From positions 1-64,000 of the forward strand of contig CAZVZK010000020.1 of the NCBI GenBank assembly GCA_964630925.1: DNA of 64,000 nt, read 5' to 3'. This document shows positions 63,369 to 64,000 of this stretch, one piece after another. Source of the DNA: RGDT01 sp964630925. Lineage in GTDB: Bacteria > Planctomycetota > Planctomycetia > Gemmatales > Gemmataceae. Every line of letters begins with the position of its first letter. The first letter of the stretch is position 1. The notes below the pieces were generated by a model. The model was not told where the DNA came from. It searched no databases and worked only from the letters and a program-made list of their open reading frames with translations. A program made the position numbers and the translations under genes.

Positions 63369-64000
63369 ATGAGCGAGAAGGTCAACGGCATGGCGAGTGC
63401 CGACGACACGAAGGCCGACGGGCGTGAGCACGAGGGGCGCGAGGCCGACGGGCGGTTCGCGTTCGGCAACAAGGGGGGCCCCGGCAACCCGTACGCGCGG
63501 CAGACGGCGATGATCCGCAAGGCGGCGGCGGACGCGGCGACGGCGGAGGCGGCGGGGGCGATGATGGCGGCGCTCGAGGCGAGGGGGAGGGCGGGGGACG
63601 TGGCGGCCATCCGCCTGTGGTTCCAGCTCTCCGGCGGCAGGCCGACACCCGGGGCCGACCCGGACACGCTGGACGCGCACGAGCTTCGCGTGAGGCGTGA
63701 GGGGGTGGCGGGCGTGGAGGACATGAAGGCGCTCTTCGAACGGATGCCGGCCTCGCAGATGTGCGAGCTGGCGCGGGCGGTGTCACCCCGGGTGAAGCAG
63801 CACATGGCGGAGGCGTTCACGGGCGGGGTGGCGCGGCAGAGCGAGAACGAGGAGGTGGGCGCCACCCTGGTGCCTGGGAAGGCGGGGCCGTACATGGCCG
63901 ACAAGGCGGACTGGGCGCCGGACTGGCTGCGCGAGGGGCGGGGTATGCCGGAGGAGCTGGCGGAGGTGCTGGAGCGCTGCCCCGCGTGGATGCCCGACAC
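63369..64000 (+). CDS. Conserved planctomycete protein (3-prime end cut off)
   Basis: An open frame of at least 210 codons that runs off the right edge. The N-terminus is charged, followed by GRFAFGNKGGPGNPYARQTA, a segment I associate with planctomycete proteins of unknown function. Then come an Ala-rich helical stretch (KAAADAATAEAAGAMMAALEARG) and DVAAIRLWFQLSGGRP. AGGAGG lies seven bases before the ATG. The basic, glycine-rich motif followed by helices recalls small DNA-binding proteins, but that is only an impression. The reverse-strand open frame here is its shadow. Confidence 0.75.
   Translation, partial: MSEKVNGMASADDTKADGREHEGREADGRFAFGNKGGPGNPYARQTAMIRKAAADAATAEAAGAMMAALEARGRAGDVAAIRLWFQLSGGRPTPGADPDTLDAHELRVRREGVAGVEDMKALFERMPASQMCELARAVSPRVKQHMAEAFTGGVARQSENEEVGATLVPGKAGPYMADKADWAPDWLREGRGMPEELAEVLERCPAWMPD

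Noticed and set aside
63197..64000. A 267-codon minus-strand frame reaching the right edge
   Set aside because: Ser/Pro/Arg-rich shadow; the opposite strand has a ribosome site, a start and a family-like motif.

Overview
This window is very GC-rich, with strongly G/C-ending codons. It looks like chromosome of a planctomycete, most likely of the Gemmata group (Gemmataceae). Supporting traits are Sec-exported WD40 and PQQ-type beta-propeller proteins, giant exported TPR-CHAT proteins, a Ser/Thr kinase coupled to an ECF sigma factor, many small families that I know only from planctomycetes, and an intergenic landscape rich in paired short tandem repeats. Family names come from motif recognition in the translated sequence; no database search was run.

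Layout. 0-5 kb: a DUF58 protein, then a WD40 gene followed by an exported TPR gene, all on the minus strand. 5.3-9.1 kb: a compact restriction-modification-like operon of two DNA cytosine-C5 methyltransferases and a protein with an Mrr-like D...QxK nuclease core. 9.15-18.5 kb: a 12-codon remnant of a CHAT gene end, two large exported TPR-CHAT proteins and a SWIM-SNF2 helicase. 18.4-22 kb: a glycosyltransferase (tail-to-tail overlap with the helicase), a PIN-TRAM membrane protein and an exported TPR protein. 21.9-28.1 kb: a minus-strand kynurenine-pathway cluster (kynU, kmo, kynA, kynB) holding an unknown translationally coupled gene and an isolated FlgG-like gene. 28-36 kb: a Tat-exported Gfo/Idh/MocA oxidoreductase, rimO, TPR, GNAT and conserved hypothetical genes. 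36-42.7 kb: an alginate-export-like porin, a YrhB/Imm35-like protein, a PD-(D/E)XK-like protein, a PQQ-propeller and a DUF433/DUF5615 toxin-antitoxin-like pair. 42.8-47.1 kb: a full-length Lhr helicase. 47-59 kb: exported HEAT, LRR, outer-membrane, PPC and PQQ proteins, a divergent RNase HII, a HIT protein and two sets of tandem paralogues. 59.3-62 kb: a kinase/ECF sigma operon with a candidate ECF promoter. 62.2-64 kb: a two-gene cassette with a HEPN-like member, tRNA-Ser(TGA), and a conserved gene cut by the right edge.

How the genes work together. Tryptophan degradation is the clearest pathway: kynA, kynB, kmo and kynU would carry tryptophan to 3-hydroxyanthranilate. The 5.3-18.5 kb block may be a defence or genome-conflict island. 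The two methyltransferases and the nuclease are the most system-like unit, but the signal peptides on both CHAT proteins argue that those act outside the cytoplasm. Several gene borders carry long inverted arrays of 7-base repeats or mobile-looking inverted repeats. One of these is read through as the C-terminal tail of the second methyltransferase.
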